NCBI RefSeq assembly: GCF_010015445.1
Contig: NC_053123.1
Coordinates: forward strand, 11,419,434-11,483,433
From: Perca fluviatilis
Taxonomy: Eukaryota; Chordata; Actinopteri; Perciformes; Percidae
DNA: 64,000 bases
Reading direction: 5' to 3'
The position numbers were made by a program, and so were the translations under genes. The stretch's first letter is position 1, and each line of letters begins with the position of its first letter. Shown here in pieces: positions 44,881 through 55,952 of the stretch. The notes beneath the pieces were generated by a model, which was given only the letters and a program-made list of their open reading frames with translations, was not told the DNA's origin and did no database searches.

Positions 44881-45282
44881 TAGCCTGGGTAAACCCTGAC
44901 GAACATCCGGCAAATTTGAGATTTCCTCTGCAAGTCAGTCTGGCGAAGAGCCCATTCAAACCCATTTCCAATGTCCCCAAAATCGAGGCACCAATCAAAA
45001 CCTCTGAGGCGGGCTTTACACCAATCACAACCGTTGAGGCAGGCTTTACGATACGACGATAGTACAGCGACGGCAAGCAGCTTTTTGTTTACATTCAACA
45101 TAACGGCTACCGAATCGCAGCGTCACCCGGATCGTTGGTCTGATTGGTTGGACTATCCAATGCGCCCAGAGGCATTTGAGCGGTGTCCGTTGGTGACGCC
45201 CCTTTGGAAATGAACTGTCAATTAACCTTTCCCTGACCCACTCTCAGTTACAACTGAGAAGGGTCTGGTGTCAACCAGGCTA
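44881..45282. mobile_element. TAGCCTGG-ended DNA transposon with 9-bp target duplication
   Basis: The ends are TAGCCTGG and CCAGGCTA, and TGATGTTAT is duplicated exactly at 44872-44880 and 45283-45291. The same terminal octamer and duplication length occur at 9516-10107. The interior is GC-rich, with repeated CCAATCA boxes and two direct copies of an ACACCAATCA(C/A)AACC-like unit near 45008 and 44988. There is no helicase fragment and no transposase. Confidence 0.9.
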
Positions 45283-45291
45283 TGATGTTAT

Positions 45292-45719
45292 TGTATATTG
45301 TACTAAATGTGATACACTGCATCAACAACATTAATTAAAATGAAGAGTGACAACAAGAGCAAATTATTTAAATGTCCATTTCAACAATGAGCCAATGGGC
45401 ATGGGTGCTTCATAACTAGCAGCAACTGAAAATTGAAAGAGTACAGCAATTTCAAATTATATAGGAGCCCACAAGGGACAAATATATAGCAAATAGCAAA
45501 CCCCCCTCTCCCCATCCCTGTTTGTCTTTTCTCTGAACAGATTGGCTGTGGGATGAAGTCTATTTGCCAAGAAACACTCTGCTCTACTGTACAAACTGTA
45601 ATGTAATCTCTTGGCCTTGACTCCTGGTTATGTGCCCTGATAGGCTTATGAAAGATTAATTATCACATAAAGTCTCCAACATTAGTACAAATCCCCTATG
45701 ATGCTGTAGGAATCAAATT

Positions 45720-45720
<1 letters not shown>
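45292..45720. other. Unannotated DNA
   Basis: No gene or recognised repeat. Confidence 0.5.

Positions 45721-45722
<2 letters not shown>

Positions 45723-45767
<45 letters not shown>
45723..45767. repeat. (CA)n microsatellite
   Basis: About 22 CA units. Confidence 0.97.
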
Positions 45768-45768
<1 letters not shown>

Positions 45769-45829
45769 CATGTAGAAGTCATGCTTTGCATTCAAAATGT
45801 TTGTTTTCTGAAACCAAATCAGTGATCGC

Positions 45830-46250
45830 TCAGACTTGTAGTCACAGCGCCTGTAACTTGAACACCAGCCTCAGCGGGTGCGACATAATGCCTGCCTCCA
45901 GGAGTCCAATATACCACCCTTGTATATCAATCAATAATCATGGTGGGATGCAATTAGTAACTTGGACGGGTTGTGAGAGTCACGTGACAGATCAATCGAG
46001 CAGAGAGGCGGCACACTCATTGGGGTGATTCACAGCCCAACAGTTTGTCCCCCGCTCAGCCTGAATCCATGCCGTCTATCTTCTTTATATGAAGCATTCA
46101 AGGCTGGAAATATGCATCTGTCAAATGTCCCCCATTACTCCGGCTGCCTGTCACACCTGGGGCAGCTCACAACCAACCAGAAAAAAAGACGGAGTGTAGC
46201 TGTCAGTGGAGAACCCTCAGTGGACTGAAAAAGGCACCAGCTTCCCCCAT
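45830..46250. promoter_or_regulatory. Candidate conserved non-coding block (enhancer-like)
   Basis: A non-repetitive block, GC-richer than its AT-rich neighbours, with no coding frame. It has clustered homeodomain-type sites: TATCAATCAATAATCATGG (Pbx/Hox-like), GATGCAATTAGTAAC (TAAT core), and GTGACAGATCAATCG (TGACAG, the Meis core, beside ATCAATC). It also has CACGTGAC (E-box). Such clusters are typical of vertebrate developmental enhancers. Without alignment to another fish this is only an inference. Confidence 0.25.
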
Positions 46251-46259
46251 TTCTCTGAC

Positions 46260-46781
46260 TCTAATTTCCTGAAAATGTGGATATTTTTCTGGGTCTCTGG
46301 CTGAGTGCTGGGTTAATGACAGAAGCTGTGTCAGGCAAGGAGCTGAGGCATCTCTAGATAACATCAACACATTGTTATATATGTTAAACCAGATGCCCAA
46401 TATATACTGCACTACCCCACAACAGTATTACGTCTCTTGGCTGGTGACTGCGTAACTGAAATTGAAGAATGTGTGATTAATTTTGCTAAAGTTGTGTGCC
46501 TTCTAGAAAGCCCATACTAAGGATTCCTTCTCAGTACTGTGTGGGTAACAGTGCCCACCAAATGGCACCAATGCTACAAAACTGCTACACTGTGGCTCTG
46601 TGGTTGTGGACAGTATGGTTCAAATGAACAAGTTTCAGTGCGGGTCCTTACAATTAAAGTGCAGCTGATGCTTCAATTTCTACTACTAATGTTCCCACTG
46701 CATCATGTCTGGATGTTCTCTTACCTCAACAACCAATGTCTTTTCACATTACAAAGCTATTTCTCTCATTTCTCTCCACAG
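46260..46781. other. Unannotated DNA ending in an acceptor-like tract
   Basis: No gene. A pyrimidine-rich tract, ATTTCTCTCATTTCTCTCCA followed by CAG, ends at 46781. Confidence 0.4.
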
Positions 46782-46811
46782 TCCAAGCGCGAGCTGCAAA
46801 CTGTGTCATGA
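46782..46811 (+). CDS. Candidate terminal exon coding end
   Basis: A strong acceptor (long pyrimidine tract then CACAG) at 46781 is followed by nine codons reading SKRELQTVS and a TGA. A charged short tail is plausible for a last exon. No polyadenylation signal AATAAA is seen in the next 150 bp, and no other exon of such a gene is identified. A chance acceptor is the main alternative. Confidence 0.15.
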   Translation, partial: SKRELQTVS

Positions 46812-48240
46812 ATGAAATATAAGCACACCGCTGTATTACTTATGAGACCTAACGCAACTTTGCTCTGAGCTATTTTCAGATTTCATTTAAATTCATCAGT
46901 CTGATGAATATTCTTATACCACAGAACCAGGCGATAGGGCATCAGTCCGTGAGAAAATATTAGCTAAAGATGAACTTCAGAGATTACTTATCAGCAAAGA
47001 CCACCTTTCAACTAATGTCTACATCAATCATTATAGTAAAAGCCTTCTTGCAAAGCTCCTGCAAGTAATTCCAAGGCAGTGCAAACAGCGACCAAGCTCT
47101 CCACAAGACATGATTTAAGTGACACTAATGTGCTTCACTGTTGAATTTCAGATGCAACATTGCATTGTGCTATTGTTAATTTAAACTTCAAAGGCTGAAC
47201 ATTGCTCATGGGCAATCTTAAACACATTTATACATCTTCTAAATGACAGGGACAAGAAGAAATTGCACTTCAGTCATTTATGCAAATTCACATATTCATT
47301 TCAAAAGAAACTCTTTTCCAAATGCTATAAATATCAATGAATAGCAATTACTATATAACCTACACTATGACCTAACCTTTTTTCTGTATCACGCAGAAAT
47401 GGACTGAACCTAATTATCCTCTTTCTCCAGCACATTAAGAGTTAATGTTCCATGTACACAGATTTACAATTTATGTCAATTAGTCAGGAGCAGAAAATCT
47501 ATTCAAACATACATCCACACATTCAGACACACAGAAGGTCTGTGGATGAGAGCAACCGTCCTTTATCCTTTATTCTTGCACCAAGCAGACAGACTCTCCA
47601 GCAGGATTTCTTTGCTGTAAATGAAGTCCCAACTGAGAAAGCTCAATAATTGTACCAAAGAGACAGTCTCTCACATCAGCTTCTCTGGATCTAGCCTGAG
47701 CTTAGTTCTGGGAGGATGCCAGCTCCAGATCAATAAAGTTCACTCGTCACCTGCTGATCTGTGAACGAACACCTGAGCTCATTCTCCCGCAACTCTTAAC
47801 TCACTTCCTACCACCAGCTTTGATCAGCGAAAGCCCATTTGCCTGTCTGCCTTGTTCTGCTACTGTATGCATCGCTTTCCCTCTGCATCTTTCCCTATAT
47901 CTGTTTCTGTATAATGTCTATGGGATTTTATCCTAACAGTCCTACACACCTCTCAGTGACACTCTTTAATTGAAGCCGGATTCCTGAAGTTGTCATTGTC
48001 ACAGCTTACCAGCGATGAAAGTTCTTATGAAAACATATTTGAGTGCTTCACGAAAGATATTAACAACTTAGCTCCCACTGTCCCTTAACACAATCAGATC
48101 TCCACTACAAATTCTTCACGACAAAACAGAGCAAGGAGAAACTAGAAATGTAGAGAAATCAATTTGAGCACAAAGGAGAGTGAGCAAAAGGTTTTCTATT
48201 TTAGTATTTATAACCCATCAGTTAATAAATCACAAAAAAA
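46812..48240. other. Unannotated DNA
   Basis: No gene or recognised repeat. A GC-richer stretch at about 47690-47880 may be non-coding conserved sequence. Confidence 0.45.
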
Positions 48241-48251
48241 AAAGGTCTTAC

Positions 48252-48300
48252 CTGGGCTCTTGGTGTGGCTGCTGCTGTATGTAACAGATCCTATCTCTGC
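48252..48300 (-). CDS. Candidate 49-nt internal exon
   Basis: On the minus strand a long pyrimidine tract (complement of 48303-48360) ends in CCCATAG, and the segment ends CCCAG/GTAAGACC, a strong donor. The 49 nt between translate, from the first base, as AEIGSVTYSSSHTKSP plus one extra base. Small serine-rich exons of this type occur in neuronal genes. However, the pyrimidine tract is part of a GA/TC-rich low-complexity region that produces acceptor-like signals easily. The protein is not recognised. Confidence 0.3.
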
Positions 48301-48307
48301 CTATGGG

Positions 48308-48465
48308 ACAGAGTCAGAGAGAAAGAGAAAGAGGGGAAGAACGCAAAGAGAGAGAGGAGGGGCGAGGAGAGGGACCACGAGCGCAGATAAAGAGAGAGAG
48401 AAAGATCAGAGAGAAGGCGAGAAAGTGTCTGTGGACAACAAGAGAGAAACACAGAGAGGAGAGAG
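48308..48465. repeat. GA-rich low-complexity region
   Basis: Purine-rich run of AGAGAGAAAGAGAAAGAG-like units with interruptions. Confidence 0.85.
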
Positions 48466-48682
48466 CAGTGACAGTGGTGCTCTCACACAGCGCTGCATTA
48501 CACTGAAGGAGATGTGCTGGCTGTGGGAGGTGGTACTTCTCAGTCAAATGACATCTGCCTCTCTCTTAAAAACCATTGGCTAAGAGGGATGATTTCCTAA
48601 TAAGCCATTCCCGCTGTCTCCAAGAGAACACACCCCCTCTTTCTGTCCCACTGCACATGCATACGCAGATGTGTGCACAGGC

Positions 48683-48688
48683 GCGCAC

Positions 48689-48761
<73 letters not shown>
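48683..48761. repeat. (CA)n microsatellite with ATA interruptions
   Basis: About 38 units, interrupted by three ATA changes near 48722-48737. Confidence 0.97.
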
Positions 48762-48764
48762 GAT

Positions 48765-49444
48765 ATTCTTTTACCGTACAGCCTACAAAGATTGTCTTTG
48801 CCACCCCTTTTGTCTTCTCTCTCCTCTTCTTATCCTCTCCCCCAGCACTTTCACTTCTCTTTATTCTCCAAGGTCCTTTCCTGTATGTGCATTGTCATTT
48901 TTCACAATTGTTGCAGGAAGAGTTTTTATCTTGCAATTCAAAATTGTTTCGGCTTTCAATTGTGGAAATATCCTTTTCAAAAACGGAAAAACAATGGTTG
49001 GCTTTTTATCGTCTATATAATATATAGACGTACCCTTTTAAAGTATGTCATTTTCAGCTATTATAGACAGAACCATTCTTAGTCTATAAAGGACCATGAT
49101 TGCACTAAACAATCACTTTTAAAATGAATATACTCATTGTAAGAGTTTCACATCTTGCTAGTTTGAGTGTTTATTAGGTTTGAGCCAGATTACACATCTT
49201 GACAAAGTAAAGATGATTTTGATTTAAGCAATTAACCTATTAAGGTTAATTAGTTACATCCAGCAAATAACTTCTTTTTCCATTTCATGTCTTAGTATTT
49301 AAAATGTGTGGGAGGTAAAAAAAATAATGGAATGCTGGATATCAGTGCAATTAAAGTTCAAGTAGTGCCATTGAATAAAATGAGTGTGATTATACAGTAT
49401 CTCTTATCGCCTTCTCACAAAGCAATTGTTATTGGAAAAATGAT
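48765..49444. other. Unannotated AT-rich DNA
   Basis: A short TATATAATATATAGACG palindromic stretch occurs near 49015-49030. Nothing else is recognised. Confidence 0.5.
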
Positions 49445-49448
49445 TTAA

Positions 49449-49572
49449 AGCTATAGTGCGTAGTTTCTGCCACGCCCACGAGGAATTCTAAGTAATGACA
49501 AAAAAACTGTCGGCGCATGCACATGATAAAAGCCTTCCGTGATCGCGCACCGCCTTGAGGTAGGTGTGTTGT
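49449..49572. mobile_element. TTAA-type MITE left end, truncated
   Basis: TTAA at 49445-49448 is followed by AGCTATAGTGCGTAGTTTCT, a left terminus I know from fish MITEs. The rest of that element was displaced or lost at the hAT insertion, and no right end is seen beyond 53642. Confidence 0.45.
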
Positions 49573-49580
49573 ACTACACT

Positions 49581-52500
49581 CAGGGCATGAAATTAACACC
49601 CGCCCACCCGCCAAATGCGGGTGAATTTTGCAATTGGCAGGTAACACTGTCAATCTACATGCCACTTTGGCGGGTAGCCAATGAGAATTGAGTGATTCAG
49701 ATGCGGAACTATCGGTAAGCAGGTGCTGCGTTCATGCCACCTCGGAATAACAGGCACCGCCCCCCCTGGTTACGTTGTTTTTCCGACTGGCAGCGATCAC
49801 ATGGTCGGGATGTGTGTTCTTCTTCTTCTGTTATATTGGCGTTTGGCATAACAACTTTTTGCATGACTGCCGCCAACAGTTGGCCGTAGCCGAGAGCATC
49901 AGGTGTGTGAAAACATGGAGGCCACAATAACAGAAGATTCTCTGCTGTTTTCTTATGCGAGCATCCAAACAGCACATCGCCAGGTGTTTTTTTGTGTTAT
50001 CTGCAGGACAACAAACGGGAAAAGACACAGATAACGGTTTTTTTTTTATACATAGGCCTATTTATGAATAATTTTAAACATATTATGTCTGTGTATGTTT
50101 CTTGGCAGAGGCATTTGTCCACAATAAACAGTTTATTAGGGGTCCAAGCCCGAGGCTGGAAGAATCGGCGGTAGCAAAGCTACGCCGTTCGCACAGCAGG
50201 GCTGTGGAACCCTATTGCTTTCCTAAGGTTTCTTATTATTCTTCCGCCGATAAAACACATTCTACAGCCTAAACCGTACATGGTGGGGGGGTGCCGTTTT
50301 CAGGACTGGTCCAGATCACTGCAAGGACCTCGGACAAAAACATTCAGCCACTAGGTGGCGCTATAGCAGAAGAAACGCGTTTGGCCTTATAACTCCCACA
50401 CCGTACACCCAAAATTCAAAAACCATACATCTACGCGTTCACTGGATCCAGCTGAATCACGTGGTATAGGCCACGCCCATTTCCGCCTAGACTTTTATGC
50501 GTGAAAAATCTTGATTTATCGTAAACCTGCATGTAACTTGGTACGTAGCTTCTCCAGACCGACCTGACAAAAAGTTATCAAAAGAATTGTTGTCGGATGA
50601 AAATTTCGTGAATTATGCACAACCAAATTTGTGTAGCTAGCTACGAAGACACAAACATTGCCATATCTCGGCCAAAATAAATGGTATCATCGCGAATCTT
50701 TAGGATCTTGTTTGGCATGACCCTCTAAGGCTCCCCAACCAGTTTCACAAAAATGGCCACTAGGGGCGCTACAAGTACAAAAGGTTTATATCTCATGAAG
50801 GTCTCATCCGATTTTTACGAAATTTTGAGTGTACCATCCATTGACATATATAAAATGGACCAATAGACCCCGTTGCTCTGGACGGAGACCAGTGAAGGCT
50901 ATTAGAATTAAACCTAAACAGCTAACGTAAGTCGAAACTGCCTGCGAGCTTCTCCTGTACTATAATTCCTCTACTGTGCGACAGTAAGTCACTTGGCTGT
51001 GACACAATCGTTAGCCTATTTTTACAAAAACGTCTGCTACGGAGCCATAACGTAAGGTACAAGGTAATGGAGGCTTTTATACATTGTCGTGTTTCTTTAG
51101 AAATAAACAATGGACAAATAGAGTCTTTAAACGCTTCAGATGTAAAGTTATTCGCAGTCAAGTGACGTAAAAAAAAAATGGCAGTCAGCGGAATGCTAAC
51201 AGGAGGTGATGGCCAGGTAGCAACAAAATGGCACCATAGATGGCTCGAGTTCTGAAGCGAAGCTTACCCCCTTGGTACCATCTCGTACCACTCCTGAGGC
51301 CATGCCTACAGTGGGGTACTGATTCGTCAAAGTGGGCGTGGCCTATGGGACCCAGGTTTGGATTCACCACTTACACTAATCTGAGCAACTTAAAATTTAC
51401 AGCGTAGATGGACAATGGGTCATGGACCTTACCTACCAAAAATGACACACATGCACCACTAGGTGGCGCTATTATGACGTAAAACGTGTTTTTGCCTATA
51501 ACTCCCACAGTCTACATCGCAGATTAGAAACCCTTATATCCCCGTGTTCCTTGAATCCATCTGAGTCTGCTGACATAGGACTCGCCCATATGCGCTAAGA
51601 AGTTTTTTCGCAATATCGCGCAATGCGCAAAACCAATGTTTCGAACTCGTCCTAGGCCGTGTGAGATATTGGTACGAAACTTGGCAGGTAGCATCTCCAT
51701 ACGGACCTGACCTAAAGTTATCAAAAGCATTTTGCTACGTTACACCATTCCCAATTTACAAGCAAACTAATTTTCGTAGCTAGCCACAAAACACGAACGT
51801 TAGCATATCTCGGCCAAATTAATAGGTATCGGAGCAAAACTTGGTATGGTTGACATCTCACTCCAAGCCTCCCTACCAAATTTGGTGAAAATCGGCCGTT
51901 AGGGGGCGCTATAATGAACGTAGAGGCCTTTTGGCAAATAAATCAATGCATTTAAATGGGAATAATTTGCAATGAAATATCTCTGCTGCAGTAAATGCTA
52001 TCATCACAAAACTTGAGATTATTGTTGGACATGCCACTCTGCGGCTCTCCACCAGATTTGGTGATGATCGCCCTTTAGGTGGCGCTATAATTGAGGTAGA
52101 AGTGTTTTGGCCTTTTATGCGATGAAGAGGAAATTTGCAATTGCAATTCACTACAGACTTTGGACCTCGCACTTGGTCAAATTTCCTGACTTTTACCTCG
52201 CCGCCATGGTGCTTTGGGTTCTCCTTTCGCGGGCTCCGCTTTTGTGGGCTCTTAACGCCGTCAGGGGCGACTCGCGCCAGGGGGGACTGGCGCCGGGGAG
52301 GCTTGGACCCCGTTCATAACTGCTTGCAGTTCTAGTTATCATTGAAATATGTTCAGTGAACCAAAGTCGCCTCCATCAAACATCAGTTGTCAACAACGTG
52401 TCACCATCTGGGAAACTCAGTTATCAAAATCCAGCCTGAGTTTCCCACCTCTGATTCCCACAGGACCTTACGTGAATGGTGACGTTGTACCGGTTTTTCC

Positions 52501-53634
52501 GATGTCCATGAACGCACGGCGGGTACGCGGTTGCTTACGGGCCTGGTCCAATCAGGGGCCCGCATCACTGGAAGACATTGATTGACAGCCGGGGCTCCCT
52601 ATCGCGCAGCCACTGACCAAGCGGGAGGGAGAACGGGTCAAATTAATTTAAGTTATGAAGACGAGACATGTGTGTGACTCGAACATCTCACATTTACCAA
52701 CAAAACGTACAACGAAAGACCGTGCAACACTTTTCAGACCGTCCTGCCAACATGTATAGGCTACATTGTAACATCAATGTACGCTGGAACGATTTTTCAC
52801 TCTTAAGTCTTCTGAAAGTTGCTGCTGTTTCATCTTGTCAGCTGTCTGCAGCGGGCGGGCCTGTTGCTCCGTTTCCCCCGCGACTGACGCGCACACACAC
52901 ACACAAACACACACAATCACACACGGTGGATGCAGGAAAAATGCAGATGAGACCTACAGGATGACCTAAATTGAGGACAGCTACTTTATTGTAAGTGCAA
53001 TGATAAGTTAAAGTCCAATATGAAACCGTATGAATGTGAGTCCCAGGCCCAGGTTAGGAAATTAACTAACAATGTAAAGATCAACAAGCCACTGACAGAT
53101 ATGTTCATATTTGATTCATTCAATAAATTATTATTTTGTGTCTTAAATCCACCACCCGTTTTCATATTATACCAACATCATCATCCTGAGCCTTTTTGGT
53201 AAGGTTCCTAGAAAATCTCAGCCCAGAGTAATTAATTAATAGTACTAATTATTATTCTCCCCAAAACAAGTTTCCTTTTTGTTTATTTTTTTTTATTTAT
53301 AAGAACTATACAAAAAAAAGTTGCAACTTTTTTGCAACAACTCATGTGTTATGGTCCACATTCACCAGTGTTTTGTTGTTGTTGTGGTGCGCGTAGGCTA
53401 CTCCGGATTTTGTCAGTCCTCTCATCTCTTATATGCAGTGGCGTAACACCGGACCCCTATGCAGGATTATCAAGGCTGGCCCCCCTACTACAGCACGTGA
53501 TGACGGCGCAATGTCCATGAGTAGGCTACCATGAATAGGACAGGATAGGATCATAGAGACACAGCAAGTCCTGTTTTTCACCTTTATGAGGCAAAAAAAA
53601 GTCTGGTGGTCAAGAAAGTTAACTTCATGCCCTG
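49581..53634. mobile_element. 4.05-kb hAT element with nested non-coding element
   Basis: The left end CAGGGCATGAAATTAAC and the inverted right end CAGGGCATGAAGTTAAC differ at one base. ACTACACT is duplicated exactly at 49573-49580 and 53635-53642. The terminal repeats and 8-bp duplication define hAT. Its size would suit an autonomous copy, but I find no intact hAT transposase; over half of the length is the nested unit at 50139-52311, plus a CA run near 52893-52925. It is best read as a non-autonomous or dead element. Confidence 0.9.
50139..52311. mobile_element. Modular non-coding element with repeated GGCGCT boxes
   Basis: The ends are inverted: GGGGTCCAAGCC at 50139-50150 and GGCTTGGACCCC at 52300-52311. 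Between them, related modules recur. A TAACTCCCACA block follows a CACTAGGTGGCGCTAT box at about 50350 and 51456. An ATATCTCGGCCAAA block occurs at about 50663 and 51802. GGCGCT boxes sit at about 50356, 50765, 51464, 51904 and 52081. No long open frame exists. I have seen this sequence type widely in fish genomes. A separate insertion may lie at about 50850-51340. Confidence 0.65.
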
Positions 53635-53642
53635 ACTACACT

Positions 53643-54070
53643 TATATCTATAACCATAACTGTTCTCTTCTAATCTTATTCTTTGTCTTCTCTCTTTCAA
53701 AATAGAAAATATATGTTTCTCTTTGTATTAGCAGGCGACGGGCAGCTGCAAGACAAGTTAAATGCCATTTAGCCGTAAGAGTCAACTATAAAGACATCAA
53801 ACATCAGCACTCCGAGGAGATCAATCTATTGGTTTCCAAATTGCAGGTGCATCGGTCTCAAAAACCACTGCATAATTCAATGTGTTAAGTGAAATAGACT
53901 CAAATTATAACACCATACGCCAACCGTGGAGGAATAAACACCAAACCAGCAAAAATAAAAAGTGGTTACAAGTCAAAGCTCAACAACAGGGATGTTAGGC
54001 ACTTAACAGCATACTTACCACATATTTACAGCCTTAAAATGACCACACAACTGACAACCCTGGTCTACGA
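53643..54070. other. Unannotated DNA
   Basis: No gene or recognised repeat. Confidence 0.5.
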
Positions 54071-54074
54071 AGCA

Positions 54075-54270
54075 TCCCAAAGCAATGGAAAAAGTGGTCT
54101 GATGAGTCACCCCTTTCTGTATTTTCTACATCTGCATGGCTTTCGCTATTATAAAGTCAAAGAATGTGTGCAACCCACAAGGTCTGCTGCCAAATGTTAA
54201 ACATAGTTGGGGATCTGTAATGTTGTGGACAGCCATTACTGGGCAGCCACAGTAATTACATGGTCTGTAC
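54075..54270 (+). pseudogene. Tc1/mariner transposase fragment
   Basis: Plus-strand translation gives KKWSDESPLSVF near 54090-54120, matching the Tc1 WSDESxF block with the second catalytic aspartate, and then a CQMLNIVGD-like segment that corresponds to the family's KHGGGS region. A stop and frame changes separate the two blocks. No terminal repeats were located. It is clearly dead. Confidence 0.6.
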
Positions 54271-54274
54271 TGTT

Positions 54275-55235
54275 GTATAACAATGAAGCAATATGAGACC
54301 ACTGTATGGTGCAAACACTATTAAGTTAAGGTGTAGTTAATTGCGATGATAAAAATAGAAAGTACTTTGTCTACATCACTAAAGATCATCACGGAACAAA
54401 TTCAGGACTGGTTTCATGAACATCAAGACAAAGTTCAACTCGACAATCAACACATCTAAACATCGCTGGACATTTTCTGTCAACAAAATGCAAAGTTCTA
54501 CTCTACTGTTATTAGAGTGCTGGAGTAAGTTGGGGCTGAAATGCTATCTGAGCAGCAGTAGTATTACACAAGCCTTTGCAAATGAGCTGTGAAGCAGGCA
54601 CACTGGGCAAGGGCATATTGAACAGGAACAGCTTAAATCCAATTGTCAGATGTTATTGGATATATGTCGCCACAAGTAGAGTACGTCATGTGTGAGTGAA
54701 ACAGCTTCATTTTTTAGATCTCAAGTCTTACTGTAGTATTTATTTAGTTTTCATAAAACTTGCTTAAATCAAAACCTGCTACTGCATGGGTCCACTTCTA
54801 ACACCAAGGTCTATGACACCACTGTTAAAGACAAACCTTTGGTTCCTGGGATTCTCATTAATTTGTCTTGTTCCCCACACAGTCACAGGTCTTTGTTCAT
54901 CTCGGAGGATGTCATTCGTAAAAACAAGACCATGCGATGTGATCATAGCTCCCACCTATCAATTCCAATCAATCATTCCTTATACCTAAATAATTAACTC
55001 CCATAAGGCCATTAAAAACCTCATTTGTGTTTTATGATATGCCACACCTATCGTTAATGTATGGTTAAATATATGTAAATACAACTAGTTGGTTAATTGT
55101 TTGAATACATGCCCACTGCTATTGTTTCTCTAATGATGGGCAAGTATAGGCTTCTATTTGACCACATCTTACAGTACATCCAGATATCGTATTAATCATC
55201 CTTAAAGCCCCTACACACCATCCATACAGGTTTAT
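54275..55235. other. Unannotated DNA
   Basis: No gene. The stretch at 54430-54640 could be more decayed Tc1 sequence, but no motif is certain. Confidence 0.45.
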
Positions 55236-55242
55236 AACTTAA

Positions 55243-55652
55243 AGGACAGTTCAGCCTAAAATCAAAATAAACATCATCTTACCTGTAGTGCTATTCATCA
55301 GTCTAGATTGTTTTGGTGTGAGTTGCCCAGTGTTGGAGATATCGGCCGTGGATATGTCTGCTTTCTGTCCACTGTAATGGAACTACATTGCACTTGGCTT
55401 GTGGTGCTCAGAGCTTAAAAAAATACATTTGAAAAAATCTGCAGCAATGTCTATTTCCAGAAATCCTGACCCGGTGACTCAAGATAATCCACAGACAGTT
55501 GTGAGCCATTTCATGTAGGAGCTATTTTCTTTAAACCATATATTTAGATATCTCCAACACTGGGCAACTCACACTAAAACAATCTAGACTGATAAACAGC
55601 ACTCAAGGTAAGAGGAAAAATATGTATTTTTGATTTTGGGGTGACGTGTCCC
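55243..55652. mobile_element. TTAA-type palindromic MITE
   Basis: TTAA occurs at 55239-55242 and 55653-55656. The left arm has AGGACAGTTCAGCC and TAGATTGTTTTGGTGTGAGT; the right arm has the inverse with few changes, including CAACACTGGGCAACTCACAC. The arms are about 110 bp and the middle is unrelated sequence. There is no coding capacity. Confidence 0.9.
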
Positions 55653-55952
55653 TTAAGTTGCCTGATTAGACCTCTTCAAGACTGAAGGCAGGCTCAAAGT
55701 GGGGTTGATTGAAAAAAGGCATTTTCAAAATGAAAAACAAAATTTGACAATGCCAGGTGAAGATCTTTGTTAGAACGATATGTTGCTCTGTTAAATTTAA
55801 TTTAATGGGACTTCCGGCTAAGCGTGTGATGGAATAGTCACATTTTGAGAGGCTCTGCTTCCTCCACCAAATAATGGCAATTTAAGATTATATATTTTTC
55901 GTGAGATAGTTGTGAGACTCGACGGTGGACGTTGTTGATGTGCAGTGGAGCC

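Noticed and set aside
48164..48583. 139-codon plus-strand open frame
   Set aside because: It is mostly translated GA-repeat (KRKRGRTQRERGG-like), so its length comes from low complexity.
48576..49082. 168-codon plus-strand open frame
   Set aside because: It runs through the CA microsatellite, giving repeated TH; not a protein.
52107..52319. Plus-strand open frames at the right end of the modular element
   Set aside because: They are short, overlapping in two frames, and lie in a GC-rich element end.
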